Positions 27,284 through 37,144 are shown, counted from the stretch's first letter. The stretch is DNA of 64,000 nt from Allopusillimonas ginsengisoli (GCA_005239165.1 RAPG01000008.1:1-64000); one strand, 5' to 3'. Program-made: numbers and translations. Notes: a model not told the origin generated them from the sequence alone.

Positions 27284-29269
27284 CTATAAGATAGAGTCCG
27301 CGTCGGCAAGCAGAGGCGGCAGTGGGCAGTTCAGCGAGTCGGCGATGGCTCGCAGCAGCTCCGCCTGGCTAACAGTGACGAATCCGTCGTGTTCGACGGC
27401 TCGAGCCAGAGCATGAATCAGGCTCCGCTTATCAGTCGGTGTAACGTTGCACAAATGTATGACTGCCGGCTCCAGCGCCGCAGTCGACACGCCATCACGA
27501 GGCAGCAGTGTCAAGTCTTTGAATGGCAGGCCGGACGCAGCATCATCGAAAGCAGCTCGAGCCTGATTGTCGTCCATGTGGCCCGCATGAACCAGGGCCG
27601 ATAACAAAACCTGGCACTCGTCGCGCAAATTGCCAAGCGCGGTAGTCTTCGGCCTGCGGGGTGGCGGCTCTATGTTATGAACCACAATACGGTACAACGC
27701 CCACTCCATTAAACTGACCTGCTCGTCGGCCATAATGAGCTGGCCAAGGCAGCTTTTAAACGTGGTGTATTGCGTACTTGATAACTGTTTGAGTGCGGGC
27801 AGGGCAAGCGCCACCAACGGCAGGCGCGAACGTGGGTCCAATGCGGCCAGCTTGGCCTCCAGTTTGATCACATACTGATATGCGTCAGGCTCGGCATGCT
27901 GTTTTAGCGCGGCCAGTTGGCCGGACCGTACAGGTTCGGAAGTGTCCAGTAGCAAGCCATAGACCAGCGCACGTGCAGAATAGGCATCGTGGGTGGCTTC
28001 GCGCAATTCGGGATCAAGTGCGGCGATGGCTTGCTGTGCGTAGGCGACGTGCCTGGCGCCGGGCTGGCCGATGGCCTCGATGGCGTCTCGCGATGCGTTG
28101 GCGCGCAAAGGCGTTCCCCGCATTAGCACCTGGCCGCCTGCCAGTGTACCGGCGGCTACCGCGCCCAACACACCCCGAACAGCGCGTGAGCGGTCAATGT
28201 CGGGCCCTGCCTCTACAGCGGACTCTGCCTGTAGCGTGGTGGTGAAGCGACCATCCCAATCGGGTTGCACGCGGCGGATGCGTTGTTCCAGGGGCGGATG
28301 CGTGGCCATAAACGTGCTGAACGCTCCTCCAACAGCGCGACTGAAGAACATATGACTGTATTCAGATGCGTTCGCCGCCTGAATCCGCGAGCCTGCCTGA
28401 TAGCCACCGATTTTCTTGAGGGCATTGGCGATGCCATCGGGATTCCGGGTAAATTGCACTGATGAGGCATCCGCCAGGAACTCGCGCTGCCGGCTGACGG
28501 CAGATTTGATGAGATTGCCGAAAAACGTTCCTGCGAAGCCTACAACGATTAGCACTACGCCGATGGCCAGCATGATGAGTGCCGAATTGTCCTTGGAGTT
28601 GCTGCGTCGGAAAGGAGTGCTGCGCAGCAAAATATAGCCCACCAGTCCAATAAGCAGAATGCCGTTCAGTGTTGCCACCAAATTGGTGTTCAACCTCATG
28701 TCGCCATGAAAAATATGACTGAATTCATGAGCGATTACGCCCTGGAGTTCGTCGCGCGTCAGCAACCGGATGCAACCTCTGGTAACACCGATGACCGCAT
28801 CCTGTGGCGTGTGACCAGCTGCAAACGCGTTGATGCCTTCGTCCTCCAACACATACACAGGCGGAACAGGGATGCCAGATGCAATAGCCATTTCTTCAAC
28901 AACGTTGAGAATTTTCCGTTCTTCGAGGTTGGTGGTGGTCGGGGCTATAGGTTGGCCATTAAGAGACTCGGCTACCGCTTGGCCGCCGCTGCGTAACTGG
29001 AGGTATTTAAAAAGACTCCCTGCTACGACCACCCCGATCACCAGCACTGATATAGTGCCCACCAGCTGCCAGTCGAGTAAGGCGATTGTTTGCGTAAACC
29101 AGTTTCCTGGCATAAAGGGAGTGTTGGGGTCGCGCTGGCCAAGCAGAGCCAGAATCGCCGCAACGGCTACTGACGAAATTGCGACTAGACTGATGACCGC
29201 CAGACACATGAGCACCACCAGCTTGCTGGTATTACGCTTGGCGCGCTCTTGTTGTTCAAAAAAATTCAT
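27284..29269 (-). CDS. M48 family zinc metalloprotease (HtpX-like) with long C-terminal domain
   Basis: This 661-residue membrane protease has two N-terminal helices, then the catalytic motif GVIAHEFSHIFHGDMRLN (HExxH) and further helices (LIMLAIGVVLIVVGFAGTFF). FLADASSVQFTRNPDGIANA holds the third zinc ligand region (ExxAD/LADA). A ~300-residue soluble C-terminal extension, not present in HtpX, covers the rest. It faces either cytoplasm or periplasm at the inner membrane. It follows lemA by 11 nt; M48-LemA pairs are common and suggest a joint envelope quality-control role. Confidence 0.9.
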   Translation of the reverse strand: MNFFEQQERAKRNTSKLVVLMCLAVISLVAISSVAVAAILALLGQRDPNTPFMPGNWFTQTIALLDWQLVGTISVLVIGVVVAGSLFKYLQLRSGGQAVAESLNGQPIAPTTTNLEERKILNVVEEMAIASGIPVPPVYVLEDEGINAFAAGHTPQDAVIGVTRGCIRLLTRDELQGVIAHEFSHIFHGDMRLNTNLVATLNGILLIGLVGYILLRSTPFRRSNSKDNSALIMLAIGVVLIVVGFAGTFFGNLIKSAVSRQREFLADASSVQFTRNPDGIANALKKIGGYQAGSRIQAANASEYSHMFFSRAVGGAFSTFMATHPPLEQRIRRVQPDWDGRFTTTLQAESAVEAGPDIDRSRAVRGVLGAVAAGTLAGGQVLMRGTPLRANASRDAIEAIGQPGARHVAYAQQAIAALDPELREATHDAYSARALVYGLLLDTSEPVRSGQLAALKQHAEPDAYQYVIKLEAKLAALDPRSRLPLVALALPALKQLSSTQYTTFKSCLGQLIMADEQVSLMEWALYRIVVHNIEPPPRRPKTTALGNLRDECQVLLSALVHAGHMDDNQARAAFDDAASGLPFKDLTLLPRDGVSTAALEPAVIHLCNVTPTDKRSLIHALARAVEHDGFVTVSQAELLRAIADSLNCPLPPLLADADSIL

Positions 29270-29280
29270 GGCGTGTTCGT

Positions 29281-29877
29281 TTAAAACGAGACCTTAGGCG
29301 CCGCTTGAATTTCTTTGCTATCTTCAAACTCGAGCAGAGCAGCGTCAGCTGAGTGGCCAAAAGTACCTGCCACCAGAACCGGCGGGAAACTTTGCTTGTA
29401 GGTGTTGTACGCCATGACTGTGTCATTGAATGCCTGGCGGGCAAATGCCACCTTGTTCTCGGTACTGGTGAGCTCTTCGGATAATTGCTGCATGTTTTGC
29501 GAAGCCTTCAGGTCAGGGTAGGCTTCCATCACCACATTAAGACGGCCCATGGCATTACTTAAAGCGCCTTCCGCACCGGCCAGTTGCCCCATGGCTGCAG
29601 CGTTGCCGGGATCGGCAGCCGCCGCCTGCAGGCCCTTGGCCGCAGTATTGCGCGCGGCGACCACGGACTCTAGTGTTTCGCGTTCATGCGTTAAGTACGC
29701 CTTGGCCGTTTCCACCAAGTTGGGGATCAGGTCATAGCGGCGCTTTAGCTGCACTTCAATTTGCGCAAAACTGTTTTTGTAGCGGTTTCGCAAAGCGATG
29801 AGCCGGTTGTAGATGCCGATTACATAGATGACCACTATGGCCAGAATGACAAGAATAACGATCGCGGTAACGCCCAT
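29281..29877 (-). CDS. lemA: LemA family protein
   Basis: This 198-residue protein has an N-terminal membrane helix (AIVILVILAIVVIYVIGIYN). The LemA core follows: YKNSFAQIEVQLKRRYDLIP, NLVETAKAYL, then AYPDLKASQNMQQLSEELTS and TENKVAFARQAFNDTVMAYN. The frame is open for 99 further codons upstream, but ATG 29877 (MGVTAIVILV) is preceded by GGGAAAT and matches family starts. First gene of the transcript lemA-M48-methyltransferase. Confidence 0.92.
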   Translation of the reverse strand: MGVTAIVILVILAIVVIYVIGIYNRLIALRNRYKNSFAQIEVQLKRRYDLIPNLVETAKAYLTHERETLESVVAARNTAAKGLQAAAADPGNAAAMGQLAGAEGALSNAMGRLNVVMEAYPDLKASQNMQQLSEELTSTENKVAFARQAFNDTVMAYNTYKQSFPPVLVAGTFGHSADAALLEFEDSKEIQAAPKVSF

Positions 29878-30266
29878 ATTTATTTCCCAGAATTGATGCC
29901 AGATGAAATCAGCAAGCATGAAGCGGTGCAGGCTGCCATAGCTGCTGAACGCTATGCACAGTTGCAATACACCCAATCTAGCACACGTTGAAGCAAGATT
30001 TAACCGAACACGGGTTTCATCCTTAGTCTGGAGATGTCTGACACTTATGGGAGGATGACGCGACACGCTCAACTCTGCGTATGGCAGTGGTGTAGCGACT
30101 AAATGTTGACTGACAGTCTGGAGGCCTGTAACCACATGCAGTTCGGTGCCGGATCTGCCGGGCCGTTTTCGCACAAGTGTTGGTTTAATCGTGCGTTTGA
30201 AATTTGGGTTACATTTATCAAAATATTTAAAATCCAGTAACTGGTTTCCGACCAGAAGGGTGACAA

Positions 30267-33200
30267 ATGAACAAAAATTCTAATATTTATTGTGCACCCC
30301 GAGACAGTCTCAAAGTTAACGGTGCTCATGCAATGAAGGGGATTTCTGAGACCGCTTTATTCAGCGCATTATTGATGGCGATGATGTCATCCACTTCCGT
30401 ACAAGCGTCGGCGTTTTACGGAGCGAAAGGGGGGGCTGGGGGCAATTATTATTACAGAGACTCTAGCGATATTGGAACGGGCGGTCCCGGCGGGGCTACG
30501 AACGAGCCTGGCGCATCGGGAAGCGGAGCTGGTGGTGGGGAAGCAGGCGGAGCTGCTGGAACATCTGAGAATCCGATGGGCGGCGACGGTTTATCAAGCA
30601 AAGGCATACCCGGCGGAGGAGGCGGAGGTGGGTACAGTAATGTGATTTCTGGCGATATTACGGCCTCTATAAGTGGTGGTAATGGCGGGGGTGGTCGTGA
30701 CGCCGGCGGTGGCGGTGGCGGTGGCGACGGTGTTCGCAACACCGATTCGAGTCCCACGATTTCCGTCTCTGCAGATGTGAGTGGTGGTCGTGGTGGCGAC
30801 GCCAACGTTTCCATGGACTCAGGTGGCGGTGGTGGTGGTGGCGCCGGGATTGTACTGGAGAGCCGTGGAGGTATTACCATTCACGGTTCTGTAACAATCG
30901 CGGGAGGTGAGGGTGGTTCTGATGATGGTGGTGGTGGCGCGGGTATCGTCTTCAATGCAGGTGGGTCGTTAACGAACGGTGGTCGTATCTTAGGCGGTAT
31001 GGCAGGAGAAGGTGGGCGTGGCGCCGCCGGTGTTGTTTCGCAAGAGTTTGTTGAAATCGTCAATAGCGGCAGCATTCATGGTGCTGCGGCGTCGGGGCCT
31101 GCTCTCGCGGGCGCGGCGATTGATTTGAAAGCTGGAGGCTCTATTAGTAACACCAGCGGCGGCGTTCTTGCAGGCGGTGCAGGAAATAAAACGTCATCAG
31201 GTGGCACGAACACCCCTGCTGGCGGATCGGGTAGCGGTGGAGCGGCTGGTGGCACCGGAGCTAGCGGCTTCGGATACCCGGTAGCAGCCATCATCGGTGC
31301 CGACGTCAGTATCATCAACGCCGGCACTATTACAGGCGGAGAAGATTCGTATTTTGGCCAAGCCAATGCCATCACGTTCACGGGAGGTGCAAACCAGCTC
31401 GAATTGCAAAGTGGTTCGATTTTGAGTGGCAATCTTGCGATAGACGGTGGTGGTAGCCTGGCGCTGCATCAATCAAGCGACCAGACCTTGAGCAACAGGA
31501 TCACTGGCGACGGTTCAGTCGTCAAGACCGGCACTGGCACGCTGACTCTGAGCATGACCAACACATATACCGGTGGCACTGTGTTCAAAGCGGGCACGCT
31601 CGTAATTGGTGAAGATGGCCGCCTAGGCGATGCATTGGGCGGGCTGACGTTTGACGGGGGCATACTGCAAACATCTGCAAGCATGACTTCCAGCCGGGAT
31701 ATCAGGCTGAACGCAGGTGGCGGGACAATCCAGATGGGTTCGGGAATCTCTTCTACGTTTTCAGGGGTCATCTCGGATGGCACCGGCGCAGGCAGGCTCA
31801 CCAAGGCGGGGGCCGGCACCCTGACTTTAACTGGAGTCAATACGTATACGGGCGGCACAGCAGTGAATAATGGTCACCTGAATGTGAATAGCGGTGCCAC
31901 GCTGGGTAGTAGTGGGGCTGTCGCTGTGGGTAATGCGGCAGGCGGTGATGTAGCGAGCCTGGCGTTTCAGGATGGGTCCAGCGCCAAGGGGTTGTCTATT
32001 ACCAATAACGAAACGGGTACAACCACCTTCATCGGAGATGTAGCCACAGATGCTTCGACAACTCTGGTAAATGCCGGCACAGTTGACTTAACTGACGCGA
32101 CGACGGACCTGCAGTTCGGCTCGTTATCCGGGCCGGGCACAGTGAGTTATGGCGACCACGCTCTGACCATTGGACAGGCAACAGGCACAGACACAATAGA
32201 CGGGGTTATCTCGGCCACGGGCGGGCTGGTAAAGACCGGTACCAACATGGTCATTCTGAACGCCGTCAATAATTTTACGGGTGGCACCACTGTCAACGAA
32301 GGCACTCTGGAAATTGGAGACGCTAACACGCCCACAGCCAGTATCGCAGGCGATGTACAGGTTAATCCGCAGGGAACTTTGCGCGGGCACGGCACCGTGA
32401 CGGGTAACGTTACCAACGACGGAGTGGTGCGGCCAGGTGGTTCGATTGGAACCCTTACGATCGGAGGCAACTACACACAGTCGCCCGGGAGTACTTTGCG
32501 AATTGATGTGAGTCCAACCATGGCCTCAAAACTGCAAGTGGGCGGTACCGCACAGTTGGCGGGCACGCTGGACGTTCTATATGGGCCAGGCACCTATACA
32601 ACGAAGTCCTATCAGATCGTCAGTGCGGGAGCTGTGAATGGGACGTTTGCGACCGTCTCGGGTAATATGCCCACAGGTGTTACGCAAGACATTGCGTATT
32701 CTGCAACAGCCGTTGATCTGAGTCTGACAGCCGCTGCGCCTCCGCTCCCGCCCCCCGATGATGACGTGACACCCCCCCCACCCCATCGTAATCGCCCCGA
32801 CCAACGCCACTATCTTTGGTGCCATGGGCTCAGCCACGCTGCGCGAAACTCAAAGAACGAACAGCACACTGCTTGACCGTCTGGCACGTACCTGTCAGTT
32901 CGCGACAGGCTGTGCACGCTCGGATCAGCCGTCGTGGATTGAGTTCAGTGGCACCTTCGCGCGTGTTGAGGGCAAGCAGGGTGCGCCCGACATACGAGAT
33001 GATCGCTACGGGTTTTTAGCTGGGAGTGACCGCACACTTGGTGCCTGGACCGTCGGGCTGGCCGCCGGCTACAGCCACGGCGACGTGCGCGAGACGTCGG
33101 GGGAAGCCTCGGGCAAAATCGATACGCTGCGTTTGGCGGCTTACGGTGGACGCCAGCTCGGGCCAGTGGATATTGCTGGCACCATGGGTTACGCCTATAA

Positions 33201-33759
33201 CTTTGTTTCGATTCGGCGCAGTTTTGGCTCGCTGGGGGACACACGTGGTACTGGCCATGCCCAGGAGTTTCATGCCGGGGTACAAGCTGCTGCTCCGTGG
33301 GTACTCGATACCACGGCGAAGAGGGTGATAACACTAACCCCACGCTTGGGGCTGCGCTACGCGTATGTCGATGGAGTCGGACTGACCGAGTCGGGGCTGA
33401 CCAGCCAACGCCTGTCGGCGGGCAGTCAGTCGCTTAGTAGTCTGCAACCCTATGCAGGGCTGACGCTTGACGTTGCTTTTACACCCCGCAATACAGAGCG
33501 CACGGCCTATGTGCAAGCCCGGGTGGGCTACGCGTATGAGACGCAAAGCACCAAGCGCAATGTATCGGTCACTTCGGGCGATGGCACGGGGTTTGTCATT
33601 GCAGGTGCTGGCGACACACGCGGCCTTGCCACTGCCGGTCTGGGCCTGACGCTGCCGCTGGGCAAGGTGACAACGGTTTATGCGCGCTACGATGCGGTAT
33701 TGCCTACAGGCAATGTGCGTGCGCAGTCTGTGCAGGCGGGAATAGATTACCGCTTCTAG
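30267..33759 (+). pseudogene. Glycine-rich autotransporter, split by frameshift at a C8 tract (possible phase-variable gene)
   Basis: The first frame (30267-32876) encodes a signal region ending SSTSVQASA. A ~230-residue passenger section extremely rich in glycine follows, then three passenger-associated repeats (GTGTLTLSMTNTYTGGTVFK, GAGTLTLTGVNTYTGGTAVN and a third) and a proline-rich linker. It runs out of frame after 32772-32784 (C8-A-C4). The beta-barrel, from IVIAPTNATIFGAMGSATLR to the C-terminal IDYRF at 33759, continues in the +1 frame. Losing one C or gaining two would restore a protein of about 1160 residues. It is either an OFF phase variant or an assembly error. Confidence 0.8.
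32772..32784 (+). repeat. Homopolymeric C8 tract (C8-A-C4) at the autotransporter frameshift
   Basis: Eight consecutive C residues (32772-32779) followed by A and four more C sit exactly where the passenger and barrel frames part. Poly-C tracts are known slipped-strand phase-variation switches in related Bordetella surface genes. Eight is within the range where replication slippage becomes frequent. Confidence 0.8.
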
Positions 33760-33980
33760 GATGTTTGCTGGCGCACGATATCGCCATACAGTCACACTGA
33801 CTCCAGGCTATCGACGCCAGCTATATTGAGCGGCTAAAATTGCTCATCGGCAACATCGAAGTTGACCTCGATGCCCCCTTGTCGGTGGAGGATGAGTGGG
33901 TTCGAGCAATCTCACGCCCATGCAGGTTCACAGCTGAGCGGTATTTGCCCATCTGCTGTTTCTTGCACAAGTTGAAACCT

Positions 33981-34493
33981 TTACAGAAGCGACGAAGCAT
34001 TATCCAGCACATAGCTGCAGGCTTTGTCCTTCAGGTCACTCTTGAGCTTGCCGAGATCGAAGGAAGAGCCGCCGCTACCCGACAGCATGCCAGCCAGCCC
34101 TTGCTGATAACCGCTATCTTGCTGTTGTTCTTGCTTGCCGCCTATACCCACTTTGCTCAGCAGCTTGTCTTTAACACTGGCGGCATCAGTGCCACCCAGG
34201 TATTTGTTCTGAATGCAGTACTGCAGCACCCCGGCTGCATTGCCGGCTGTATCGCCTCCAATGCTGGGAAGACCCAGAGCCGCACCTAAACCACTCGTGC
34301 CACCCAAACCACCCAGGCCACTAGCGCTACCCATTGCGCTTGATCCGGAAGTCGATTGAGGTGCTGTGATACCGCCAAGGCTTTCTGTTGCCTGACTTTT
34401 GATGCTGTCCATCAGGCCCGACGACCATGCGGGGGTAGCCAGACAAACTGACACTGCCGACGCCAGTAATACCGTGTGTAGGGTTTTATGCAT
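33981..34493 (-). CDS. DUF2501 family secreted protein (YjjA-like)
   Basis: This 170-residue protein has a signal peptide (MHKTLHTVLLASAVSVCLAT, cleavage near AWS). A Ser/Gly-rich low-complexity spacer follows (SSAMGSASGLGGLGG), then a conserved C-terminal half (AAGVLQYCIQNKYLGGTDAA, SVKDKLL, DKACSYVLDNASSLL). The two Cys residues are conserved in the DUF2501 family and may pair. The function is unknown. It lies divergent from the amidase leader. Confidence 0.85.
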   Translation of the reverse strand: MHKTLHTVLLASAVSVCLATPAWSSGLMDSIKSQATESLGGITAPQSTSGSSAMGSASGLGGLGGTSGLGAALGLPSIGGDTAGNAAGVLQYCIQNKYLGGTDAASVKDKLLSKVGIGGKQEQQQDSGYQQGLAGMLSGSGGSSFDLGKLKSDLKDKACSYVLDNASSLL

Positions 34494-34633
34494 GAGATTT
34501 CCTTTTCAGCCTAAACGGCGGAATATAGGGCTTTCGCCTTGTCGGTAATTCTATCACTGCAGACTGGTCGTACTGTGCTGGCGGGCGTTGTGTTTGAACG
34601 ATATGCAATAAGGAGAGACTACAACTCTTCCTA

Positions 34634-34662
34634 TTGACAATGCTCCGGGGCATCAGTATATT
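34634..34662 (+). promoter_or_regulatory. Sigma-70 promoter of the amidase operon
   Basis: A perfect -35 TTGACA (34634-34639) and -10 TATATT (34657-34662) are separated by 17 bases. The same boxes, spacing and flanking CAGTATATTGAT occur upstream of the ABC-transporter operon (43453-43481). The spacer holds a near-palindrome ATGCTCC/GGGGCAT. A strong constitutive promoter fits control by downstream antitermination. Confidence 0.8.
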
Positions 34663-34713
34663 GATCCTCACCTGATCGCAAAACGCATGCGATCTACATT
34701 GGTTATTCGATCC

Positions 34714-34749
34714 GCATCGGCTGTCAGTGTTGCCAGCCAGATGCAGGGC
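34714..34749 (+). promoter_or_regulatory. Candidate ANTAR (AmiR) RNA target in amidase leader
   Basis: The hairpin GCATC-GGCTG...CAGCC-A-GATGC is capped by loop AGTGTT (A at 1, G at 4, as in ANTAR hexaloops; one T-C mismatch lies below the loop). It is followed by AGGGC. Compared with the copy at 43347-43382, the outer stem changes C:G to T:A on both sides, a compensatory substitution. The AGGGC can pair with the GCCC of the terminator 5' arm, which would prevent termination. Confidence 0.65.
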
Positions 34750-34750
34750 A

Positions 34751-34795
34751 AAAAAGCCCCATTCAAACACTTGTTGTTTGGATGGGGCTTTTTTT
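34751..34795 (+). terminator. Leader terminator upstream of the amidase operon
   Basis: A 13-bp stem, GCCCCATTCAAAC/GTTTGGATGGGGC with one T:G pair (34756-34768 and 34776-34788), is flanked by an A-run and followed by seven T. It lies between the promoter and the first gene, about 80 nt before the start codon, so it must be bypassed for expression. Confidence 0.85.
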
Positions 34796-34876
34796 CGTCT
34801 GAACGAATAGCTTCATAGTAGCCGCGCATGCGTCACTGACGGGGATTTTATCTTCTGAGAACCAAAGGAGCAGACA

Positions 34877-35059
34877 ATGAGTATATCCATCCGAGACACA
34901 CTGGCCGCCAAAGGTATACACCCTAGCGATCAGCATCTGGTCAAAATAGAACAAAAATGGAATGAGATAGAGCAACTTAAAGGGGACCTGCAAGACATTC
35001 CCCTTGATGATGCCGATATTTCATTGAAGAACATTGCTGGGGGAGATCATCATGAATAA
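34877..35059 (+). CDS. Small amidase-associated subunit (GatC/AtzG-like)
   Basis: This 60-residue, mostly helical, acidic protein has RDTLAAKGI, HLVKIEQKWNEIEQLKGDLQ and DIPLDDADISLKNIAGG. AGGAG precedes the ATG. Its stop overlaps the amidase start by 8 nt (ATGAATAA), so translation is coupled. Size, position and the layout of a helical pair plus an acidic linker resemble GatC and AtzG (DUF4089), small partners of amidase-signature enzymes that wrap around the catalytic subunit. Sequence identity is too low for a firm assignment. Confidence 0.7.
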   Translation: MSISIRDTLAAKGIHPSDQHLVKIEQKWNEIEQLKGDLQDIPLDDADISLKNIAGGDHHE

Positions 35060-36464
35060 GGAGCTACTGGAAAAAACCGTCACTCAATTGGCGGATCTGA
35101 TCAAAAACCGTAAGGTGTCTCCGGTAGAGGTGACACAGAACATTCTGGAATACATTGAGCACAGCAACCAGAAAACCAATGCCTATATTGCCATCACGGC
35201 CGACACAGCGCTACAGCGGGCCCGTGAGGCCGAGACTGAGATCACAGCGGGCAATTACAAGGGGGTTTTTCATGGCGTGCCCATCGCACTAAAGGACAAT
35301 ATTTACTTCGGTAATGAAGTTACCACCATGGCGTCCAAAATCCACGGTAATTTCGTGCCCGAAAATGATGCGACTGTTACTGCAAAGCTACGGGACGCAG
35401 GGGCGGTTTTCACTGGCAAGTTGAATATGCATGAATATGCCTGGGGCATAGACAATAACAGCCCGCACTTTGGTGCGGTGCATAACCCATGGAATCCTGA
35501 AAAAGTGCCGGGAGGATCTAGTGGCGGTTCAGGTGCGGCTGTGGCTTCACACAGCACGTATACATCTCTGGGTACAGACACGGCCGGCTCTATCCGGATC
35601 CCATCTTCTGCATGCGGTATTGTTGGGCTGAAGCCCACGCACGGGCGGGTCAGCAAATATGGTGTTTATCCCTTAGCATGGACGCTGGACCACGTGGGTC
35701 CAATGGCAAAGTCCGTTGCCGACGCAGCGGCGATGCTCTCGACAATCGCCGGCTTTGATGTCAAAGACCCCACCACAGCCAATGTACCAGTCAATGATTA
35801 CATTACTGGACTTAACGGCAACGTTAAGGGCCTGCGTATTGGCATTAACGAAGCCTACTTTTTCAATAATGTGGATGCCCGTGTGGAAAAGATAATTCGG
35901 GACCGCATTGCCGATCTTGAGAAACTAGGCGCTGTTGTAAAGTCGGTCTCTATTCCTGCCTTGCGTTATGCCGAATGGACTGAGTTGGCAACCAGTTTGT
36001 CTGAGGCGTCGGCGATCCACCATCGGGATATGCAGGCTCGGCCAAATGACTTTGGTGCTGACATTCGCTTTCTCTTCGAGTTGGGCGAGCTGTTCACTGG
36101 CGTAGATTACTTGCAAGCACAACAAGCACGGCGCCAATTGAAAATTGAGTTTGCACAAGCCTTATCTGAGGTCGATGTCATTATTACGCCTACCTTACCC
36201 TTCCTGGCTCCGAATATTGGTGATGATAAGGTGGATATCAACGGCAAAAAGGTCGACTTCATAGAAAATTGCATACGCTTTACAGGCCCAAGCAACTTGA
36301 CTGGATTGCCGGCACTTACGGTGCCAGCAGGTCTCAGCGAAGGCTTGCCGGTAGGCTTGCAGATCATCGGTCGAGCTTTTGATGAGGCTGTGCTGCTGAA
36401 CACCGCTATGGCAATCGAATTAATGAAGCCACTGGGAAATCATCGTCCCGTATTGGCGCCTTAA
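35052..36464 (+). CDS. Amidase-signature enzyme (GatA/AtzE-like)
   Basis: This 470-residue hydrolase has an intact Ser-cisSer-Lys triad: Lys81 in GVPIALKDNIYF, Ser156 in VPGGSSGGSG and Ser180 in GTDTAGSIR, with the same spacing as other amidase-signature enzymes. The start is ATG 35052, after GGGGAG inside the small-subunit gene; the frame is open six codons upstream. The substrate is unknown. The convergent amiC/amiR and Urt-type importer genes suggest a short-chain amide, urea derivative or allophanate-like compound whose hydrolysis yields ammonia. It is cytoplasmic, without a signal peptide. Confidence 0.9.
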   Translation: MNKELLEKTVTQLADLIKNRKVSPVEVTQNILEYIEHSNQKTNAYIAITADTALQRAREAETEITAGNYKGVFHGVPIALKDNIYFGNEVTTMASKIHGNFVPENDATVTAKLRDAGAVFTGKLNMHEYAWGIDNNSPHFGAVHNPWNPEKVPGGSSGGSGAAVASHSTYTSLGTDTAGSIRIPSSACGIVGLKPTHGRVSKYGVYPLAWTLDHVGPMAKSVADAAAMLSTIAGFDVKDPTTANVPVNDYITGLNGNVKGLRIGINEAYFFNNVDARVEKIIRDRIADLEKLGAVVKSVSIPALRYAEWTELATSLSEASAIHHRDMQARPNDFGADIRFLFELGELFTGVDYLQAQQARRQLKIEFAQALSEVDVIITPTLPFLAPNIGDDKVDINGKKVDFIENCIRFTGPSNLTGLPALTVPAGLSEGLPVGLQIIGRAFDEAVLLNTAMAIELMKPLGNHRPVLAP

Positions 36465-36467
36465 ATA

Positions 36468-36507
36468 AACAGCCCGTCCAGCTCTTTCGAGGGTTGGACG
36501 GGCTGTT
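36468..36507. terminator. Bidirectional terminator between convergent amidase and urt-amiCR operons
   Basis: A perfect 13-bp stem, AACAGCCCGTCCA/TGGACGGGCTGTT (36468-36480 and 36495-36507), lies directly between the amidase stop and the amiR stop. It has no long T-run on either side, so efficiency is uncertain, but the symmetry and location fit a shared convergent terminator. Confidence 0.7.
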
Positions 36508-36522
36508 AACGCCTAACGCCAA

Positions 36523-37143
36523 TTAACGAAAAAGAACTTCGTTGGCATTCACAATGGCACCTGAAACCTGTTCTATTGTGGTGCGCTTATTCATGGCTTG
36601 TCCGCGGATGATTTCGTATGCTTCCTCTTCTGAAATACGTCTTGTACGCATCAGTATCTCCTTTGCCTCCACCACATACCTTATGCCCGATAGCTTGACT
36701 TCAAGCCGTCGTACTTTGCGGCTTAGCTGGCGGCGATTGTGGTTGAGCTGACGCGCAATCACCAGGGAAGACAAAAGCCCAAAAGGGCGGATAGGTGATG
36801 CGATCAGACCCTCGACACCCATCCTCAGTACAGCGTTTATCACCGTAGGGTTTTCGTAAGTCACAATCGCGATAACCGTTGGTCCGCCGATTTCAGCATC
36901 CACTCTCCAGTCGGGGATAACCACATCTGGCCGTACCGCCACAAAAACCACATCGGTACCTTCGGGTAGAGTGGGGCGTGGGGGCCAGAAGGCTTGTGCC
37001 TGGCATCCAATGCGTCGCAATTGCAGCAAGAGCTCTTCGCCATCGTCATCGGGCGGATGAAACGCTGCTACTCTCAAGGTGCGCAGATCACGTAAAAACT
37101 CTGAATCGGACCTTTTGTGGCCGGGGATATCTGGACGTGTCAT
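36523..37143 (-). CDS. amiR: ANTAR-domain RNA-binding antiterminator AmiR
   Basis: This 206-residue protein has an N-terminal pseudo-receiver domain (VVFVAVRPDVVIPDW, TVIAIVTYENPTVINAVLRM), a coiled-coil linker (ARQLNHNRRQLSRKVRRLEV) and a C-terminal ANTAR domain (KLSGIRYVVEAKEILMRTRR, ISEEEAYEIIRGQAMNKRTT). In Pseudomonas, AmiR binds leader RNA and lets polymerase read through a terminator; AmiC sequesters it until amide binds. It starts one base after the amiC stop, last gene of the importer operon. Two matching leaders are at 34.7 and 43.3 kb. Confidence 0.9.
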   Translation of the reverse strand: MTRPDIPGHKRSDSEFLRDLRTLRVAAFHPPDDDGEELLLQLRRIGCQAQAFWPPRPTLPEGTDVVFVAVRPDVVIPDWRVDAEIGGPTVIAIVTYENPTVINAVLRMGVEGLIASPIRPFGLLSSLVIARQLNHNRRQLSRKVRRLEVKLSGIRYVVEAKEILMRTRRISEEEAYEIIRGQAMNKRTTIEQVSGAIVNANEVLFR

Positions 37144-37144
37144 G

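Noticed and set aside
30452..31858. Several long proline-rich minus-strand frames (30452-30880, 30881-31075, 31076-31432, 31469-31858)
   Set aside because: They are antisense to the glycine-rich autotransporter; G-rich codons avoid stops on the other strand and give Pro-rich shadows. No ribosome binding sites or domains.
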